In this document: positions 17,097 to 27,028 of the stretch, piece after piece
Layout of the letters: each line of letters starts with the position of its first letter
How positions within the stretch are numbered: the first letter of the stretch is position 1
Origin: Aalborg-AAW-1 sp964458335
GTDB lineage: Bacteria > Patescibacteriota > Gracilibacteria > Absconditabacterales > Absconditicoccaceae
Length of the DNA: 36,063 nt
Direction: 5' to 3'
NCBI GenBank assembly: GCA_964458335.1
Contig: CAYWIJ010000011.1
Coordinates: forward strand, 1-36,063
Notes under the pieces: model-generated
The model's database searches: none
What the model saw: only the letters and a program-made list of their open reading frames with translations
Told to the model about the DNA's origin: nothing
Translations under genes and position numbers: made by a program

Positions 17097-18767
17097 ATGT
17101 TATTTACAGAATTAGAACTTAAAGAGCCTATTTTACGTGGACTCAAACAACTTGGATATGAACAGACAACTCCTATCCAAGAACAAACGATTGTCGCATT
17201 TGGTAATGGAAAAGATATCGTTGGACAATCACAGACAGGAACTGGTAAAACAGCTGCATTTACCCTTCCATTATTGAATGTCTTAGATCCTGAATTGAAG
17301 AAAATTCAAGCTATTATCTTAGTTCCTACTCGCGAACTTGCACAACAGACTCAAGAAGAATTCTTCAATCTTGGAAGATTTGCTCGTATTAGAGCTCTTG
17401 CTGCTTATGGAGGGAAAAGTATCCGTTTTCAGAAAAAACTGATCGATGAAGGAATGCATGTAGCAGTCTGTACTCCAGGTCGTGCTATGGATTTGATTAA
17501 GAGAAAATTTATTGATCCTGACTTGATCAAGTATTTTGTACTCGATGAAGTAGATCGTATGCTCGATATGGGATTTATCGATGACGTTGAACGACTTCGA
17601 GCTCAATGCCCAAACATTACACAAACCATGTTGTTTTCAGCAACTATTACTTCTGAAGTGAAAACGATTATCAATACTCACTTAGATAAAGATCATACGT
17701 TGATTGAAATTGAACCAGAACAAATTGTGGTTGATCGTATTGACCATGCCTTTACTATGGCTCCTCATATCAGCAAACCTGATCTTCTTATCAACTGGAT
17801 TGAAACTCATAAGGATCATAAAGTCATTGTCTTTACTCAAACAAAATATGCTACTTCTGATATCGCTAATATGCTCTATGATAAGGGATACAGTGTAGGA
17901 CAATTGAGCGGAGATATGGAACAAAGAGAACGTCAAGCGTCACTGAGAGATTATAAAGAGAATAAGATCAAAATTATGGTCGCTACTGATGTCGCTTCTC
18001 GTGGTCTCAATATGAAAGATATTGATTTGGTAATCAATTTTGATGTACCTCAAGATCCAGAAAGTTATGTTCACCGTATCGGTCGTACAGCGAGAGCTGG
18101 AAAAGAAGGTAAGGCAATCATGTTTGTATCTGAAGCAGAGATGAAAACAGTTCAAATTATCGAAAGAAGAAATAAACTCAAGATCAAACAAATCGATGCA
18201 GAAGGAAATGAAGTAGAAAGAAGACCAAATTCTGACAGAGGTGGAAGAGGAGGATCAAGGTTTGGTCGTTCTGGAGGAAGCCGTTTCGGTGGAGGAAATA
18301 GATCATCATGAGGAGGTCGTTTCCCTTGAGATCGTGGAACTGACCGTTTTTCTGGAGGAAGTCGTTTTTCGTCAGATCGTGCACCAAGAAGCGAAAACTA
18401 TAATTCAAGAGATGAAAGAAGACTGTTTGGTAGTGAAAGAAGTACACCTCGTAGAGATGGTGAATCATCAGACAGAAGATTCTCAAGTGATTCAAACTTC
18501 AGAAGCGAAAGAAGACCAGATGATCGTGGAGGTCGTGAATTTGGTCAAAGGTCTCGTTTTCCAAGAGCGCAAGATGGAGACAATAGATTCTCTGATAGAG
18601 GAAGATCGAGATTTGGTTGAGATCGTGGAGGAGACCGTTTCAAAGGTGGAAGGACTGATGGACGTAGTAGACCAAGTAGATTTGAAAGACCTTCTACAAA
18701 AGAGATTATGAAAGATTTTATACCAAATAGTAAACCTGAAAGAGGAAGTTATTGGGGAAGAGACTAA
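17097..18767 (+). CDS. DEAD-box RNA helicase with long Arg/Gly/Ser-rich C-terminal tail
   Basis: 556 residues. Core 1-370: GYEQTTPIQ (Q motif), SQTGTGKTAAF (motif I, 45-55), VPTRELAQQ (Ia), CTPGRAMDLI (Ib), LDEVDRMLDMGF (motif II as DEVD, 149-160), FSATI (III), VATDVASRGLNMKDIDLVIN (V) and YVHRIGRTARAGKEGKA (VI). It resembles the RhlE/CshA groups, which remodel rRNA and mRNA structure with ATP. From about 385 to the end the chain is low-complexity RGG/RF-rich (GGSRFGRSGGSRFGGGN, DRGRSRFGGDRGGDRF), probably an RNA-binding disordered tail. The first 404 codons have no TGA; the tail has three, so standard-code annotation would cut the tail off. ATG 17097 follows the hairpin-bearing leader. A terminator is at 18804. 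Confidence 0.96.
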
Positions 18768-18803
18768 AGAAATTGAGAATTAAAAATGAATAATTAAAAA
18801 TTA

Positions 18804-18832
18804 GAACACAGAGCAATCTGTTTCTTTTTTTT
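18804..18832 (+). terminator. Intrinsic terminator after the helicase gene
   Basis: ACAGA-GCAA-TCTGT stem-loop with outer GAA/TTC pairs, followed by a run of eight T (cttttttttatttt). Confidence 0.75.
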
Positions 18833-18840
18833 ATTTTCTC

Positions 18841-18869
18841 TTGTAAACAAATTGACATTTATATATAAA
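18841..18869 (+). promoter_or_regulatory. Possible promoter of the HAD-like gene
   Basis: TTGTAA (18841-18846), 17-bp spacer, TATAAA (18864-18869), about 27 bp before ATG 18897. Confidence 0.45.
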
Positions 18870-18896
18870 TAATTCTTGTTTATTTACATTCATACA

Positions 18897-19844
18897 ATGA
18901 AGAAGATTATAGATAAAGTATATGGTTTTGATTATGACGGGAATATATTGAGCCCAGATACATTGATTTTACTAGAACAATTTCATCAAGATTGATTTTG
19001 GGAATTGATAGAAGTGCCAATTCCAGTATATGATCATAATCCCGAATATAATAAGAAAATATATAGATTTCCTAGTGATAATGCTGAGAAAGCATTTTTG
19101 CATGCAAGAGACTTTCATACTAATTCTAAGCATAGATGACCAGAATGATTTCAGATTGATTCATTAGATGCTATCAAATATAAAAAATATGGACCAAGTT
19201 TCTTTAGATTTATGTATGATGTACTGTTAGAGTGAAGATTATTTTGTATCAATACTGCACGTTGACAAGTTCCTGATAATATCAAACATACAATTAAAAA
19301 AATTATTGATATATTTTTCTCTCAAGAGCAAAAAGACTATATGCTAGATAATCTTAGAACAAAATATGGATGTTCTGATACGGATTCTGCTGTACTATGG
19401 TCTTATTTAGATAATAATTGTTATTTTCCTGTATCAAACATAGAAGTTACAAAGTTATTGGGTATTCAAGAACATATATCATCTTCAATAAAAAAAACAT
19501 TAGCAATGGATCGATATATTAGATATCTCGATAATTATATCAGACAATATCAGATTATAGATATAGATAATAGAGTGAAATTATGATTTAGTGATGATGG
19601 ATATACTAATATTAAAGATATGTTGACTTACTTTGTGGATAAAAAATTAAGTAATCACGCTCCTTATAATCACTTTAATTTTAGATTGTATTACACAGGT
19701 AAAGAAATTGATACAGTAGAGAAACATATTTCTCAGCAATTGGTAGATACCTTAGGTAAGGATAGTGATTTTATTGTAGAAAAGAAAAGATCTCCACTTA
19801 TTACTGGATGAGATGATTATGATAATATCAAAATTATGTTATAA
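18897..19844 (+). CDS. HAD-superfamily-like hydrolase, 315 aa
   Basis: The N-terminal KVYGFDYDGNILSPDT carries a DxD pair (Asp12, Asp14) as in HAD phosphatases, and LFCINTARGQVPDNIK (around 118-133) fits HAD motif II. A late SPLITGGDDYDN could supply the acidic motif IV. The layout recalls the HAD-like domain of Swiss-Army-Knife RNA-repair proteins (family analogy, not proven). The middle section (YLDNNCYFPVSNIEVTKLLG onward) matches nothing I know. It uses both GGN and TGA for glycine. It stands alone between two terminators. Confidence 0.7.
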
Positions 19845-19873
19845 AAAAATGGAGTTACAATGCTCCATTTTTT
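19844..19873. terminator. Bidirectional terminator between the HAD-like and small membrane protein genes
   Basis: AAAAAATGGAG and CTCCATTTTTT form a perfect 11-bp stem around an 8-nt loop, with A and T runs on both sides. It serves both convergent genes. Confidence 0.9.
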
Positions 19874-19901
19874 TAAATTTATGATAAGAAGAGCAGTTAT
19901 A

Positions 19902-20318
19902 CTACGCTTCAATAATCTCAAGTTTTGCTTCTTTCTTTTGAGATTGAATAGCTTGTGTTTTGCTTAAAATACCAGTTGCTCAAAACCATATGATAAGAAC
20001 ACCGAAGAATTTCGTAATATCAGATGCATAAATATGAGTATCACTATTATTGAGTAATATAAATTGTCCAAAAAATATGAGGAACAGTCCCAATATAAAG
20101 AATATTCTTTTTTGATAAGGATGATAGATGGGATAAACTCCGTAGACGACTCCTACATATCCTGCTGAAAGTACCATAACGAGTATTCCTACAATATTCA
20201 TCCCAAGATGTTCAGGTTGGACAACAGTAGAGCTTGTTGCGATCAAGTAAACAGCATATGCTACAACCATTCAAGAGATAAGAGTGACGAGAATTCTTTT
20301 TATAGTGTCTAGGTTCAT
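19902..20318 (-). CDS. Small polytopic membrane protein, 138 aa
   Basis: Four hydrophobic segments: ILVTLISGMVVAYAVYLIAT, IVGILVMVLSAGYVGVVYG, IFFILGLFLIFFGQFILL and KFFGVLIIWFGATGIL. A short charged tail (QSQKKEAKLEIIEA) follows. No family is recognised. TGA glycines are in LISGMV and WFGATG. It reads opposite to its neighbours and diverges from the pseudouridine synthase gene. Confidence 0.75.
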
Positions 20319-20393
20319 AATAGAAATTATAAATTATAAATTTTGAGTTTTAAATTGCTTGTATACAGAATAAGAAATACGTATAACAAATCA

Positions 20394-21050
20394 ATGGATT
20401 TTTTGCCAAAAATAGTATATCAAGATAACGACTATCTTTTCTGTCGAAAAGACCATGGCATAGCGTCCACTTGGGGTCAGGAAGCTTCTTTTTTAGATAT
20501 GATACAAAAGTATGGGTCTGACGATAATGTACGAAAAGAGCAGATATCAATATTTGGAGAGGAGTGAGAGTATGGATTATTAAATAGATTAGACAATGCA
20601 ACAGCTGGGTTGCTCTATTTTGCAAGATCGTATGAAGCGAAAGCGAAATATATTCACCTCCAAAAACAGTGATGAATACAAAAAATTTATTATGCACAAG
20701 TGTATGGTACACCTAGAGCACAGTTTGGCTGGATCGATTCGCCTATTTTTCATCATTGTGATGATAGTACTCGTATGACGATAGAGAAGTCACAGTGAAG
20801 AGGAATTGGACAAGAAACTTCTACCTATCGAGAGATCGTAGAAGGAACGACAAAATGAGAATTTTCACGATTGAGAGTTGTTATCCAAAGTGGTACTCGT
20901 CATCAAATCCGTGTACATTTAGCAAGTATTGGACATCCGATTGTCTGAGATGGACTGTATATGACGAAGGGATTAAGGAGAAGATATAATGAAGAATGAA
21001 GAATGAAAAATAGAATTGAGTTGGTGAGTAGTGGAGTCAATTTAATTTAA
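20394..21050 (+). CDS. RluA-family pseudouridine synthase
   Basis: 218 residues. YGLLNRLDNATAGLLYFAR holds the HRLD-like motif with catalytic Asp67 (HRLDxxTSG appears as NRLDNATAG). KIYYAQVYG, TSTYREI, LRVVIQSGTRHQIRVHLASI and GHPIVGDGLY complete the RluA pattern. It isomerises uridine in rRNA or tRNA; the target is unknown. There is no S4 domain. Seven glycines are TGA. After GDGLY the frame continues 35 codons through DNA resembling intergenic repeats (gaagaatgaagaatgaaaaa) to TAA 21048, while the +1 frame stops at 20989, so the natural C-terminus may have been altered by a frameshift. Confidence 0.85.
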
Positions 21051-21069
21051 TTGTAATATATTATCTCTT

Positions 21070-22966
21070 ATGTTTTATCAATATAAACAATCACTATCCT
21101 TTGTTTGGGATGTGCTCAAAAAATATAAAATACGAATAATGATTATTATATTATCGAGTATATTCTCTTCATTATTTTCGTTATTGTTGCCTTATTTATC
21201 TAAGATAGAAACAGACCAACTCATACAGCAAAATAATGTTTTTTTGTTTTTGCAGGATACGCCTTTTATGATTTTTGTGTATATTGTGATTATTCTTTTT
21301 GTCATACAAATGGTTGATAATATACTACAAACAGTATTTAATTGGTTACAAACGAAATATAGAGAAGCATTTGCAGATGAGTTTTTTTTGGCTATGTATA
21401 AAAGATTACAATATTTGGAGTTAGGAATTTATTCTAATAAAAGAAATCAAGATTTATTTGATAAAATTTTATGAAATAAGGATTTTGTATGAAATTTACT
21501 ATCAAGTTTGATGGTGTATGTAAATATGGTTATTTTTCTCATATGATCAATTGCTTTGTTATCGCAGGTTGATAAAAAAGTTGGTATAGCTTTGCTTATT
21601 GGAGGTATATCATATTATATATTTTATTTCTTTGAAAGAAAAATAGATGTCTATGGGAGGTTTCAGACTTGGCAACTTGAAAGATCGTTAAGAGAAATAG
21701 AGTGGATTACCCGTAGTGAATTTCATAGATTGGCTTATGCTGGTGGTACAAAACTTATTGAAAATACTATTAAAGATTTCAATACTTCAAGAAGGGATAT
21801 TGTATATAGTAATAATAGAAAAAGAGAAAGTATAGAAATAATAAAAAATATTGTTACCAAAATTATAGAAAATTGAATAAAAATTATTGTTTGAATATCG
21901 ATCTTTGCCGGTCTATCATCTGTTTGATCATTGATTTTGACTTTGTGATTATTACAAAAACTTTCATCATTTATTGCTTCGGTTGTATGAAGTCAGAAAA
22001 AATTTGAAGATGCAAGAGAAAGTTTTGATATATTGAAATTATATCTAGATGCTACAAAAAATAATGATCATAAAAATCTTCTGAAATCAACACCGTATGA
22101 AACATTATCTCTTAATAATCTTACCTTTTCTTATCCATCCTTTACAGAATACGAATTGCAATATTTTGATATTATGCTGAAGAGATTAGATCAATCACAA
22201 GATAATTTAAATGATTTTCAGCTTAATAAGTTACATGCTTTGCAAGATGCAAAAACTCAAGCAACTTATCAAGAGACTGCCGTTTTAGAAAATATTAACG
22301 TAACTTTTCATAAAGGGAAAGTATATGGCATAGTGGGTAGAAATGGTGCAGGAAAAAGTACAATGGTACATTTAATTATGAATTTTTTTAATCTTCCANN
22401 NNNNNNNNGAGAGATCTATTATTTGGTGAAATACAGGTAATGAAAAATTATCATTTCATTTTTTCGAAAAAAATATTGCTGTGATAGAGCAGGATCCTTT
22501 TATGTTACGATGATTTACTATTAAACAAAATTTGCTTCTCTGAGTTGATAAGGAATATTCTGACGAAGAATTATATGATCTCTTGTCTATGTTTGACTTA
22601 GATGGAAAAATCCGTAAATTAAGAAATGGTCTCAATACTTTATATTCTTATGATTGTGATTTGTCATGATGACAACAACAAATTATAGCATTATTGCGTG
22701 TCTATTTGCAAGATAAGCCCATTATGATACTCGATGAAGGGACAAATCAACTTGATGCAACAAATGAAATTAAAATCATGAACCTGTTGCTAAAAAATAA
22801 GCAAAATAAAATTATAATTATGATTTCACATAGAATGACAACCCTAAATAAGGCAGATTATTTGTTTTGCTTGGAGGGTTGAAAAATTACAGATCAGGGT
22901 GCTCCTTGAGAATTGAGAAAAAAAGATACATTATTTAAGAGATTTTGGAATGAACAGGTTGAATAG
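21070..22966 (+). CDS. ABC transporter, half-size exporter (membrane + ATPase domains)
   Basis: About 630 residues, interrupted by 10 N at 22399-22408 with a frame change. TM helices lie at about 19-40, 62-90, 146-175 and 275-310 (for example MIIILSSIFSSLFSLLLPYL, FMIFVYIVIILFVIQMVDN). The ATPase has LSLNNLTFSYPS, Walker A GRNGAGKST, IAVIEQDPFMLRG (Q-loop), signature DLSGGQQQI (both Gly = TGA), Walker B IMILDEGTNQLD and ISHRMTT (H-loop). Between LTFSYPS and VLENINV sits an extra helical stretch of about 55 residues. It probably pairs with the exporter at 23810-25558. The substrate is unknown. Confidence 0.92.
22399..22408. other. Assembly gap (10 N) inside the first ABC exporter gene
   Basis: The upstream frame ends MNFFNLP just after Walker A; the downstream frame resumes RSIIWGNTG one frame over. 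The missing part corresponds to the short loop between Walker A and the Q-loop strand. Confidence 0.9.
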
Positions 22967-23035
22967 ATATATTGAGATTCATAGTATATTCTGTATAGGT
23001 ATTATTAACTTTTAACTTTTAACTTTCAACTAACT

Positions 23036-23806
23036 TTGTCTCCCATCCTTTCTTTTCTCCTTGAACAGTTGCAATCACAGAAGATTGTGAGTCCGTTTCT
23101 TATCATCCATGGTCCGTGAGTAGATGCTCAACGACAATCTATTCGTGAAATGTGTCAGAGTGCTACTGGTTTTTTTGCTCATCAAGATGTCTTAGAGATT
23201 AAAGATTATTCATCAATGCTTGGGAAAGATCATAGTCTCAAGGTAGAATACAAAAAAAATACGGACTCTGACTTGTTGCAAAAACAGGAGTGATATGATG
23301 ATATCGGGGCGAGAGAAATCAACGATCGATTGTCGATGGCGCCTGCTGGTGATACGAAGATTTTGATGATAGAACATCTGGATAGAGCGACTATTGGAGC
23401 AGCGAATGCTCTCCTCAAATCATTAGAAGAACCACTACCCAATAGATTCATTATTGCTTCGACGACGAATAAAGATAGTATCTTACCGACGATTTTGTCC
23501 AGAGCACTACTTATTCATTGTGATGCATCTTATACTCCAGAATCGATGACGACAGAACAACAGGATATTTTTGATGGTATTATTTCATCATTGAATACGA
23601 AAACTATTGCAATCCTGACTAAGTGAGCGACCCAAATCTCGAAAGAATGATGGTGAAGAATATTCTTAGATAATCTGATGTCACAGTATGCTCAGCAAGG
23701 ACAGTATGACCGTATTCCTCTCCTTATCCAATCTCTTCGCCAAATTGACAGTAATGTGAGTGTGGAACATACGCTGTTTTCTTTGTTTTTAGAATTGATG
23801 AAGTAA
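23036..23806 (+). CDS. holB: DNA polymerase III delta' subunit-like clamp-loader protein
   Basis: About 256 residues; TTG 23036 is the best start available, as there is no ATG. PFLIIHGPGVDAQRQSIREM occupies the Walker A place, without GKT, as is usual for non-hydrolysing delta' subunits. DRLSMAPAGDTKILMIEHLD, GAANALLKSLEEPLPNRFI and LPTILSRALLIHC are the diagnostic AAA+ clamp-loader motifs (Walker B strand, sensor 1 and SRC-like region). The C-terminal part is short and helical (QYDRIPLLIQSLRQIDSN). It lies between two ABC exporter genes; its TAA is 3 bp before the next ATG. Confidence 0.88.
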
Positions 23807-23809
23807 ACT

Positions 23810-25558
23810 ATGATCTTTCGACAACAAGTGAAAAGATTTTTTGAGCCAGCAATCCTCATTAAAAAAACATATGTATGAATGGTAATGATGGTTACTACTT
23901 GGCCCTTTTATGGAATAATCACAACATTAGTCTTTGCACAACTTGTCAATGCAATTGAATTTTCTCAACAAGAGATTTTTATAAAAATTCTCATTTTTTA
24001 TACTATATTTATAGTATTTTATCAGATTTGGAATTATTTTTGGAGTTTTTATGGACAAAGATTTTTTTGGTCTTTATATCAAATTATTGATCTCCAGTAT
24101 TTCAAAAAATTTGTCACTATCGATAATAATAAAGCAGAGATTATTGGGACAGGAAAAATGTTATCTATCATAGATAAGGGTGTCGATCAATGGGTACAAT
24201 TATTGAGTAATACGACTCGAATGGGTATCGCTATGGTAGTAAATGTTGTTTTTGCAGTCTACTTAGCAACAGTTATCGAATGGAAGTGGTGAATAGTAAT
24301 GGTAGGCGCTATTGTATTGATGATATATATTGTGATACTCTTGGCTTATAAATGACAGCATTGGAGAGAAAAAAGAACAGATGCTCTTGACGAACGATCC
24401 AGACATAATGTGAAGATTTTGATGTCAAAACATGAAATTCTTGTTAATCAAAAAATAGACGAAGAAAACCAAAAACTCTATGATAAAATAGAACAGACGA
24501 AATATTTTGATTTACAAAAACATAGATACGAACATATAGGATTTAATATTCCGACATTTGGATTAGCATGTATTGCAATCTTTCTTTTTGGATTCTTGGG
24601 ATATAAATTTTTTTATGACAACACGATCGCATATTCACAAGTGGTGTTATATTTGTGACTGATTAATGCATTAGAGAGAGGTGTGAGAGATGCTATTGAA
24701 TTGTACAAACAGTATATCAAAAACCGAGTAAGAATAGAGAAATTATGGTCTACTTTTGATGAGATGCCACAAGTATTGTGATATGAGTTAGAAAAACAAT
24801 TTGAATATAAACAAGGTAATATTATTTTTGATAAAGTTTCCTTTTCCTATGATAATAAGAAAGTATTTGATTCATTGTCCTTTCGCCTTGAAGGTTGAAA
24901 AAAGATTGCATTGGTAGGAAAGTCATGATGAGGGAAGACAACGATTATGAAACTTATTGCTGGATTTCTTCATGCTGATGGAGGATCTATACAGATAGAT
25001 GGACAATCTTTACCAACTGCTCAGAATCTTAATACTGCAGTATCATTATCATCGTATTATCATCATGTGGGATATCTTACGCAAGAACCTAGCGTATTTG
25101 ATGGAACTATCTATGAAAATCTTACGTATGCATTAGATTATGAACCTACACAAGATCAGCTTGAAAAAGCTATTCGTCAGGCACAGTGTCAGTTTGTTTA
25201 TGAATTTGAAAACGGACTACAAACAGAGATTGGAGAGAAAGGAGTAAAGCTTTCTGGAGGACAGAGACAAAGGTTAGCTATAGCGAAGATATTTCTTAAA
25301 GATCCTCAAATATTGCTTCTTGATGAACCTACTTCGGCATTAGATTCAATAAGTGAGGAACTTATCAGAGAGGTCTTAGATACTTTGTTTGTGGGGCGTA
25401 CTGTTATTATTATAGCACATCGTCTTCAGACAGTAAAACAAGCTGATGATATTCTAGTGATAGATGATGGAATGATTCTTGAAAGAGGAAACCATAACTC
25501 ACTTATTAAGCAAAACTGACACTACAAAAAAATGCTTGATCTTCAATCAGGATTTTAA
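23810..25558 (+). CDS. ABC transporter, half-size exporter (membrane + ATPase domains)
   Basis: 582 residues. Six membrane segments are expected in 1-320 (visible: VTTWPFYGIITTLVF, ILIFYTIFIVFYQIWNYFW, MGIAMVVNVVFAVYLATVI, GAIVLMIYIVILLAY, FGLACIAIFLFGFLGY). The ATPase has IIFDKVSFSYDNKKVF, Walker A VGKSGGGKTT (two Gly = TGA), VGYLTQEPSVFDGTIYENL, signature VKLSGGQRQRLAIAKI, Walker B ILLLDEPTSALD and IIIAHRLQTVKQADDILV. Canonical exporter motifs throughout. It probably forms a heterodimer with the 21070-22966 protein, whose motifs are less canonical (inference). The start ATG is 3 bp after the holB-like stop. Confidence 0.95.
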
Positions 25559-25629
25559 GTTTTCCTTGCTTTTTATAACAGAAATCTGTATCAAGGAGCT
25601 AATTGTTTCTATCCCATCACCACACAGCT

Positions 25630-26169
25630 ATGGAACAAAGATTTTGGCAAATAGTGACTCGTTTAGGACAGTGACCTTGGATACTTATCCGACCTTTTGC
25701 ACTTCACTTTTTGCCACTCTGGTGAAAGATAGGCATAGCGTATAGAGAAATACGAGATGATCCCTATGCAATTTTGCTTTTGGTAGCAATTTTAATGAGC
25801 TATGCAGGAGGAAGTATTATTAAACTTATCTTCTATAAACCTAGACCGATACCCTATGTATTCAAAAATTGGATTCAGAAGATAGATGCTTCATCGTTTC
25901 CCAGTATTCATACAGCGAATGCTACAGTTACTGGTTTGATTTGGTCTTGGCGATGACATCAGTCTATTGTGGCGTGATCAGACAGATTTGTGATTATCCC
26001 TATTTTAGTAGGAGTAGTAGGTATTTGTGCTGCGATTGCACTCTCTCGTATTGAACTCAAAAAGCACTATCCTATCGATGTGTTGTGCGGAATGATGTTT
26101 GGAGTACTTATTGTTGCTATCCTTGGATTGGCTTATATGTATGGATTATTCTATTGGTGGTATGTCTAG
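25630..26169 (+). CDS. PAP2-family membrane phosphatase
   Basis: 179 residues. It has the three catalytic motifs of type 2 phosphatidic acid phosphatases: KLIFYKPRP (65-73), FPSIHTAN (PSxH, 91-94) and SRIELKKHYPID (139-150). Five or so TM helices surround them (YAILLLVAILMSYAGGS, FVIIPILVGVVGICAAIAL, MMFGVLIVAILGLAYMYGLF). Such enzymes dephosphorylate undecaprenyl pyrophosphate or phosphatidate. The substrate is not determinable. Four TGA glycines (GQGPW, LWGKI, WRGHQ, AGSDR). It follows the ABC exporter with 71 bp between and ends at a UUCG-loop terminator. Confidence 0.92.
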
Positions 26170-26204
26170 AAAATGAATTATATTGTTCATCAAAAACATA
26201 GATT

Positions 26205-26222
26205 ATAGCTTCGGCTATTTTT
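26205..26222 (+). terminator. Terminator after the PAP2 gene
   Basis: ATAGC-TTCG-GCTAT stem with a stable UUCG tetraloop followed by TTTTC. Confidence 0.65.
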
Positions 26223-26243
26223 CTTTATTATTTCTTTCTCTTA

Positions 26244-26963
26244 ATGATAACGACGACAGGACTTATTACAACGATTGAGTATTCTTCATCAGGTGAGGTA
26301 GTAATTATTCATGTACAAGTCAGTGAGCCACTGAGTTTTGCTGAAGGACAATTTATGCTGTTGCAGACACTGATTGATGATAAGATCGTGAAGAGGTCAT
26401 ATAGTATCTGTTCGACAAACCAAGACCTCCAAGAGCGTCAGATTATCTCTTTTTCGATAAAAAGAAAAGAATATGGTGTTTTCTCGACATGGGCGACCAA
26501 AGTTGCAAAACCAGGTATGAGTATTACCATGACAGGTCCATTAGGTAAATTTTTTGATAAATGATTATCGAGAAATTATCTCTTCGTCTCGGTGGGAAGC
26601 GGTTTGTCACCTTGTCTTTCGATTTATGACCATCTGATTCGTACGGGCAATTATGACAAGATAGCGAATCTATTTGGAGAAAAAAAAGTGGAGCATATTC
26701 CTGACACGGTGATGAGTTCGTATACGAATATGGATGATAAGGTCTACAATCAGATATGTCTATCCAAAGAGATGAATATAACTTATCCAAATGTGATGAG
26801 ATCAGGATATGTGCAGAGTGCAATCGATGATGCATTACAATTTCTTGATACTGATGATATGAGTGTGTTTATCTGTGGATTACCAGCGATGTGTGATGAA
26901 GTGAGAGATATCCTCTTAGCGAAGTGATTGCCCAAAGAGAGGTTGGTGATAGAGAAGTATTAG
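26244..26963 (+). CDS. Ferredoxin-NADP reductase-type flavin oxidoreductase
   Basis: 239 residues, FAD and NAD(P) domains only; no ferredoxin domain. AEGQFMLLQ and KRSYSICST (RxYS FAD motif, residues 51-54) lie in the FAD barrel, then PGMSITMTGPLGKFF, YLFVSVGSGLSPCLSIYDHL (NAD(P) pyrophosphate loop), SGYVQSAIDD and VFICGLPAMCDEVRDILLAK (the CG.P.M motif). The tail KGLPKERLVIEKY, reached through TGA, is the usual family ending. It may supply electrons to iron-sulfur or radical SAM enzymes, but nothing in the window proves the partner. A terminator follows at 26997. Confidence 0.92.
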
Positions 26964-26996
26964 AACAGGTAAAGATCAATCTGGAGAAATAACAGT

Positions 26997-27028
26997 AGTT
27001 TTACAGTGAAGAGGGTGAAACTTTTTTT
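26997..27028 (+). terminator. Intrinsic terminator after the flavin oxidoreductase gene
   Basis: AGTTTTAC (26997-27004) pairs with GTGAAACT (27015-27022), followed by seven T. It overlaps the last bases of the convergent surface-protein gene. Confidence 0.7.

Noticed and set aside
18241..18711. 156-codon frame with V/E-rich translation
   Set aside because: Out-of-frame shadow of the Arg/Gly-rich helicase tail, which reads continuously in the helicase frame.
26900..27000. Alternative C-terminus of the flavin oxidoreductase in the +1 frame (EVIAQREVGDREVLEQVK)
   Set aside because: The TGA-containing frame ends GLPKERLVIEKY, which matches the usual family ending, so no frameshift is needed.
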